A stretch of 8,265 nucleotides of DNA from an uncultured Clostridia bacterium (GTDB taxonomy: Bacteria; Bacillota; Clostridia; Oscillospirales; Oscillospiraceae). A program made the translations under genes and the position numbers. This document shows positions 6,669 to 8,265 of the stretch, piece after piece. Location of the stretch: positions 1 to 8,265 of the forward strand of contig CALZCW010000019.1 of the NCBI GenBank assembly GCA_945635805.1. Reading direction: 5' to 3'. The notes under the pieces were generated by a model. The model did not search any database and was not told where the DNA came from. It saw only the letters and a list, made by a program, of their open reading frames with translations. Position 1 is the first letter of the stretch; every line of letters begins with the position of its first letter.

Positions 6669-6726
6669 CCCCTTGCGGAAAGGGGACGGATGTTGAAGCG
6701 CGTAGGGCGCGACGACCCGGCGCGCC
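6669..6726. repeat. GC-rich palindromic intergenic repeat
   Basis: Two hairpins lie side by side in the 240-base gap between ddl and the HD gene. CCCCTT (6669-6674) pairs with AAGGGG (6680-6685), and GGCGCG (6706-6711) pairs with CGCGCC (6721-6726). The intervening text (GACGGATG followed by a GCGCGTAGGGCGCG block) resembles, from memory, palindromic intergenic repeats common in Oscillospiraceae genomes. I cannot verify copy number from one window. The first hairpin could slow RNA polymerase after the HD gene, but it lacks a T-run. I see no gene in the gap. Confidence 0.4.
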
Positions 6727-6764
6727 GCAACCTCTGTTCCGTGGATGGCGCAGGCGCTGTGTTT

Positions 6765-7331
6765 TTATTCCGCTTTCGGGCCCAGATTCAGCTCCTCTGC
6801 GTACTCCTTCATGGCCTCGATGCAGATGGCGGCCACATCCCTGACCTCCATGCCCAGCATTTCACAGCCCTGGCGGATCACCTCGCGGTTGCACTTGGCG
6901 GCAAATTTCTTGTCCTTGAACTTCTTCATAAAGCTGGACACCTCCATATCGGTGATGCCCGCAGGGCGCATCCGTGCCGCCGCCTGGATGATGCCCGTCA
7001 GCTCGTCCACGGTGAACAGGGACTTTTCCAGGTTTGTCACCGGCTGCACGTCGTTGACCAGGCCATAGCCGTGGGCAAGAATGGCGCGGACCTCCTCGTC
7101 CGTCAGCCCGGCGGCCTTCAAGGGCTGCTCCGTGTGTTGCAGATGCTCGTCCGGGTGCTGCTCATAGTCGTAGTCATGCAGGTAGCCAATGGCCATCCAG
7201 TGGGCCTCGTCCTCGCCGAAATGTCTGGCCAGACCGCCCATGGCGGCCATGACATTTTTGGCATGGAGGAACAGATGCTCCTCGGTGGTGGTCGTGGCCA
7301 GCAATTCCTTTGCGCGCTCCAATGTAAGCAT
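6765..7331 (-). CDS. HD-domain phosphohydrolase-like protein
   Basis: A 188-residue protein of the HD superfamily (metal-dependent phosphohydrolases). The expected ligands are in order: His23 in FLHAKNV, His52-Asp53 in YLHDYDYEQHP, a further histidine at His87 in ILAHGYG, and Asp109 in TVDELTG. The last 60 residues are a helical, lysine-rich segment (FMKKFKDKKFAAKCNREVI). The substrate is unknown; relatives are usually annotated only as HD domain hydrolases. The ATG at 7331 has AAAGGAG about 8 bases upstream. The gene has its own promoter (7361-7389) and ends with TAA at 6765, followed by the GC-rich intergenic repeat. It therefore probably forms a single-gene transcript, though read-through into ddl is possible since no strong terminator separates them. 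Confidence 0.88.
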   Translation of the reverse strand: MLTLERAKELLATTTTEEHLFLHAKNVMAAMGGLARHFGEDEAHWMAIGYLHDYDYEQHPDEHLQHTEQPLKAAGLTDEEVRAILAHGYGLVNDVQPVTNLEKSLFTVDELTGIIQAAARMRPAGITDMEVSSFMKKFKDKKFAAKCNREVIRQGCEMLGMEVRDVAAICIEAMKEYAEELNLGPKAE

Positions 7332-7360
7332 AATGATCTCTCCTTTGATCTATTTCTCGT

Positions 7361-7389
7361 ATTGTACGGCATTTTTTCCCATCCGTCAA
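7361..7389 (-). promoter_or_regulatory. Sigma-A promoter of the HD-domain gene
   Basis: On the minus strand TTGACG (7389-7384) and TACAAT (7366-7361) are separated by 17 bases, each matching consensus at five of six positions. The start of transcription would be near 7354, about 23 bases before the ATG, with AAAGGAG between. Confidence 0.8.
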
Positions 7390-7417
7390 CCGCCGATCCC
7401 CCGAAAAACACAGAAAC

Positions 7418-7449
7418 CGACCCGGCGGAACCTCTCTCCCGCCGGGCCG
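7418..7449 (-). terminator. Intrinsic terminator downstream of the sodC remnant
   Basis: The core stem is CCCGGCGG (7421-7428) with CCGCCGGG (7439-7446). On the minus-strand RNA three further pairs, one G-U, extend it to 11 bp around a 10-base loop. A moderately U-rich stretch (GTTTCTGTGTTTTT) follows. On the + strand the stem is shorter, although a T7 run (7454-7460) follows at a distance. It insulates the HD gene promoter from transcription entering from the right. Confidence 0.6.
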
Positions 7450-7470
7450 TACATTTTTTTGCCTCCTACT

Positions 7471-7662
7471 CTATCCCACAGGCCGCCGGATCTCGCCGCA
7501 GGCGATCCTTTCGCCGGAATTTCCCGACGGCTGGGTGGTGAAATCGTCGGGCTTTGCGTGGATAACGACAGCCCGCCCGATCACCTCATCCACGGTAAAG
7601 CGGTTCGTGAACACGGACAGGTACGCATAGCCCCGGTTGCCGAACAGCGGCGGCAGGTTCAT
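7471..7662 (-). pseudogene. sodC: Cu/Zn superoxide dismutase, 5'-truncated remnant
   Basis: The frame gives 63 residues that match only the C-terminal third of Cu/Zn superoxide dismutases: NLPPLFGNRGYAY, then RFTVDEVIGRAVVIHAKPDDF (His35 is the last copper ligand) and QPSGNSGERIACGEIRR (Arg52 corresponds to the active-site arginine, Cys55 to the disulfide cysteine). The remaining metal-binding histidines and the first beta-strands, normally over 100 residues, are missing. Homology stops at about 7660, where the family normally reads HAGDLPPLFGN, and a TGA lies three codons upstream of the ATG at 7662. The stop codon and a downstream terminator are intact. The fragment cannot be an active dismutase. 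The break borders the hairpin-rich region to the right, pointing to a deletion or insertion there. It could be a misassembly rather than a biological break. Confidence 0.8.
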
Positions 7663-7669
7663 GCTTTCT

Positions 7670-7686
7670 CATAAATAAGACCTCCC
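7670..7686 (-). promoter_or_regulatory. Ribosome binding site and orphan start codon before the sodC remnant
   Basis: GGGAGG (7686-7681) is followed after 8 bases by ATG (7672-7670), a well-formed start signal directly upstream of the sodC remnant. The frame it opens reads MRKHEPAAAV and ends at TGA 7588-7586 after 28 codons. It is shifted by one base relative to the sodC frame. It may be the original sodC start joined to the 3' part by an internal deletion, or a chance match. Confidence 0.4.
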
Positions 7687-7835
7687 GGCCATCCTATGCC
7701 CTCCGTTCTTCCTTTGCGCCTTTTTTGCCCTTTTATGGTCAGTTTTAGTTGAAGTAGTAAGCTTATGCAGTTCTCCCTCGGCTGCCAGCAACGGTTGCAC
7801 GCACTCGCTGACCGCTCTTGCGGATTTATTCAAAG

Positions 7836-7862
7836 GTTCCCAAGTTGCTGTCCAACTTGAAC
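7836..7862. repeat. Hairpin 1: 7-bp stem plus 3 outer pairs
   Basis: CAAGTTG (7841-7847) pairs with CAACTTG (7853-7859) around a 5-base loop. GTT (7836-7838) and AAC (7860-7862) extend the stem across a two-base bulge. It lies just downstream, on the minus strand, of the terminator-like hairpin 2. Confidence 0.5.
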
Positions 7863-7872
7863 ACAATAAGAA

Positions 7873-7898
7873 AACCGCCTCCATATCTGGGGGCGGTT
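7873..7898 (-). terminator. Hairpin 2: intrinsic terminator reading leftward
   Basis: AACCGCCTCC (7873-7882) pairs with GGGGGCGGTT (7889-7898) through 10 pairs, one of them G-U, around a 6-base loop. On the minus strand the stem ends in TT and is followed by TTCTTATT, the usual shape of an intrinsic terminator. On the + strand GTACTAATAC follows, which is poor. It would end a minus-strand transcript coming from the hairpin cluster. Confidence 0.6.
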
Positions 7899-7925
7899 GT
7901 ACTAATACTAAAAACCGATTAAAAT
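7897..7925 (+). promoter_or_regulatory. Possible sigma-A promoter inside the hairpin region
   Basis: TTGTAC (7897-7902) and TAAAAT (7920-7925) are separated by 17 bases on the + strand. The -10 matches five of six consensus bases, the -35 only three. In an AT-rich stretch such matches arise easily by chance. If real, the transcript would start near 7932 and contain hairpins 4-7, ending at the terminator-like hairpin 8231-8255. Confidence 0.25.
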
Positions 7926-7944
7926 ATTCATTTCAATCGGTTTT
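7911..7944. repeat. Hairpin 3: 10-bp inverted repeat
   Basis: AAAACCGATT (7911-7920) and AATCGGTTTT (7935-7944) form a perfect stem around a 14-base AT-rich loop. The A-tract and T-tract arms give a terminator look in both directions; on the minus strand the T-run is five long (TTTTT followed by AG). Confidence 0.7.
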
Positions 7945-7963
7945 CAACGCCGTACCGGCGTTG
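7945..7963. repeat. Hairpin 4: 8-bp GC-rich inverted repeat
   Basis: CAACGCCG (7945-7952) and CGGCGTTG (7956-7963) form a perfect stem with a 3-base loop. It begins directly at the base after hairpin 3 and is separated from hairpin 5 by one base, so hairpins 3-5 could stack end to end. Confidence 0.7.
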
Positions 7964-7964
7964 C

Positions 7965-7998
7965 ATTTTCGCGATGATAATGTAAGCATCGCGAAAAT
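7965..7998. repeat. Hairpin 5: 12-bp inverted repeat
   Basis: ATTTTCGCGATG (7965-7976) and CATCGCGAAAAT (7987-7998) form a perfect 12-bp stem around a 10-base loop. No T-run follows on either strand, so it is not a typical terminator. Confidence 0.75.
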
Positions 7999-8005
7999 AC
8001 GTCTC

Positions 8006-8065
8006 ATACCAATCACGGTATCGCAATTAAAATGTGCGTTGCACATTTTAATTGGTGATTGGTAT
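8006..8065. repeat. Hairpin 6: compound 25-bp stem with one-sided 7-base bulge
   Basis: The outer stem ATACCAATCAC (8006-8016) pairs perfectly with GTGATTGGTAT (8055-8065). The inner stem CAATTAAAATGTGC (8024-8037) pairs perfectly with GCACATTTTAATTG (8041-8054) around a GTT loop. Only the left side has unpaired bases between the two (8017-8023, GGTATCG). Twenty-five pairs in total make this the longest structure of the window. An asymmetric bulge in a long stem is seen in recognised DNA hairpins as well as structured RNAs. Confidence 0.8.
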
Positions 8066-8142
8066 AAATTGTCCGCGAAGAACAACAGAGAGGTACAGCT
8101 TCTACCGGGAATAGCGACGCGGGGGAAAACCATGAAAATAAA

Positions 8143-8181
8143 GAAAGCGTTCCACATTCGTTACAAATGTGGAACGCTTTC
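8143..8181 (-). terminator. Hairpin 7: 16-bp perfect stem, terminator-like on the minus strand
   Basis: GAAAGCGTTCCACATT (8143-8158) pairs perfectly with AATGTGGAACGCTTTC (8166-8181) around a 7-base loop. On the minus strand TTTATTTTC follows, as in an intrinsic terminator for a gene beyond the right edge. On the + strand TGCTTGG follows. A stem this long and perfect is more than a terminator needs. A 77-base linker with only a weak GGTA-N7-TACC pair (8092-8106) separates it from hairpin 6. Confidence 0.55.
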
Positions 8182-8230
8182 TGCTTGGCAGCGGGTGAAG
8201 GATTCGGCGTGAAGTATGGGTGGAGTATCG

Positions 8231-8255
8231 GAAAACAGTCCACCGGACTGTTTTC
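8231..8255 (+). terminator. Terminator-like hairpin with ACAGTCC/GGACTGT arms
   Basis: GAAAACAGTCC (8231-8241) pairs perfectly with GGACTGTTTTC (8245-8255) around ACC. On the + strand the stem ends in TTTTC followed by TTTGC, a fair intrinsic terminator. On the minus strand the following bases are CGATACTCC, although the stem itself still ends in TTTTC. The inner arms repeat those of the dyad at 99-120. Confidence 0.55.
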
Positions 8256-8265
8256 TTTGCGGAGG

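Larger units (their letters stand above)
7663..8265. other. 603-base gene-free, hairpin-rich region
   Basis: No open frame here looks like a real protein. The longest ones (71-83 codons) run straight through inverted repeats, lack ribosome binding sites and show no domain. Composition is visibly more AT-rich than the rest of the window, especially 7860-8070. The stretch 7690-7835 holds no clear signal apart from a small CCGC-TCTT-GCGG hairpin (7812-7823). From 7836 to 8181 there are seven inverted repeats, listed separately, and a last hairpin at 8231-8255. The whole could be a structured RNA, a decayed mobile element or replication/transfer origin, or stacked terminators. Confidence 0.6.

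Noticed and set aside
7669..7884. A 71-codon minus-strand frame between the sodC remnant and hairpin 2
   Set aside because: Its ATG lies in the stem-loop of the terminator-like hairpin 2, there is no ribosome binding site, and the Cys/Trp-rich start followed by a basic tail matches nothing I know. A fragment of a decayed gene cannot be excluded.
7836..8181. CRISPR array
   Set aside because: The hairpin arms all differ in sequence and length, and no direct repeat recurs at regular spacing.
7836..8181. Retron or group II intron RNA
   Set aside because: No reverse transcriptase frame is present in the window, and I see no domain V-like motif or paired msr/msd inverted ends. It stays open only if such a gene lies right of 8265.
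7663..8182. GCTTTCT direct repeat (7663-7669 and 8176-8182) as a target-site duplication around the hairpin block
   Set aside because: Seven bases recur easily by chance, the second copy is part of the hairpin 7 stem, and no terminal inverted repeats accompany the pair.
7933..8243. Frames of 74-83 codons on both strands across the hairpins
   Set aside because: They read through the perfect inverted repeats, so both strands yield mirror versions of the same peptide (AFHI...CGTLS on each). That is a product of the palindromes, not evidence of coding.

Overview
The window looks like chromosome from a GC-rich, Gram-positive Bacillota, most likely a gut Clostridia of the Oscillospiraceae type. 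This is inferred from strong AGGAGG-type ribosome binding sites, frequent TTG and GTG starts, tightly overlapping operons, a DUF1934 gene, a class II CCA-adding enzyme with HD domain, and sigma-A-like promoters. I could not search any database, so the lineage is an inference.

Left part (1-3013, + strand). After the last codons of an upstream gene, a promoter with an extended -10 starts a five-gene operon. It holds a 43-residue small protein of unknown role, truA (tRNA pseudouridine synthase), an ArsC/Spx-like thioredoxin-fold protein, a two-helix membrane zinc-ribbon protein, and cca (tRNA CCA-adding enzyme). Each gene overlaps the next by 1 to 25 bases, so translation is probably coupled. 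Two of the five genes act on tRNA.

Middle (3010-6592). guaD (guanine deaminase, +) has its own near-consensus promoter overlapping the end of cca. It converges on a minus-strand operon of ddl (D-Ala-D-Ala ligase), a DUF1934 beta-barrel protein and an unrecognised tryptophan-rich 196-residue protein. One 11-bp hairpin between guaD and the last of these can terminate both directions.

Right part (6593-8265). A minus-strand HD-domain hydrolase has a good promoter and is separated from ddl by a GC-rich palindromic intergenic repeat. Upstream of it lies a 63-codon C-terminal remnant of a Cu/Zn superoxide dismutase (sodC), cut off at its 5' end. Beyond that break, from about 7663 to the end, I see no credible gene. 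Instead there is a visibly AT-richer stretch with a dense series of perfect inverted repeats (seven between 7836 and 8181, four of them nearly abutting) and a final terminator-like hairpin at 8231-8255. This structured block next to a broken gene is the most unusual part of the window. It could be a structured RNA, a degenerate mobile element or plasmid origin/transfer region, or a stack of terminators; the sequence alone does not decide.
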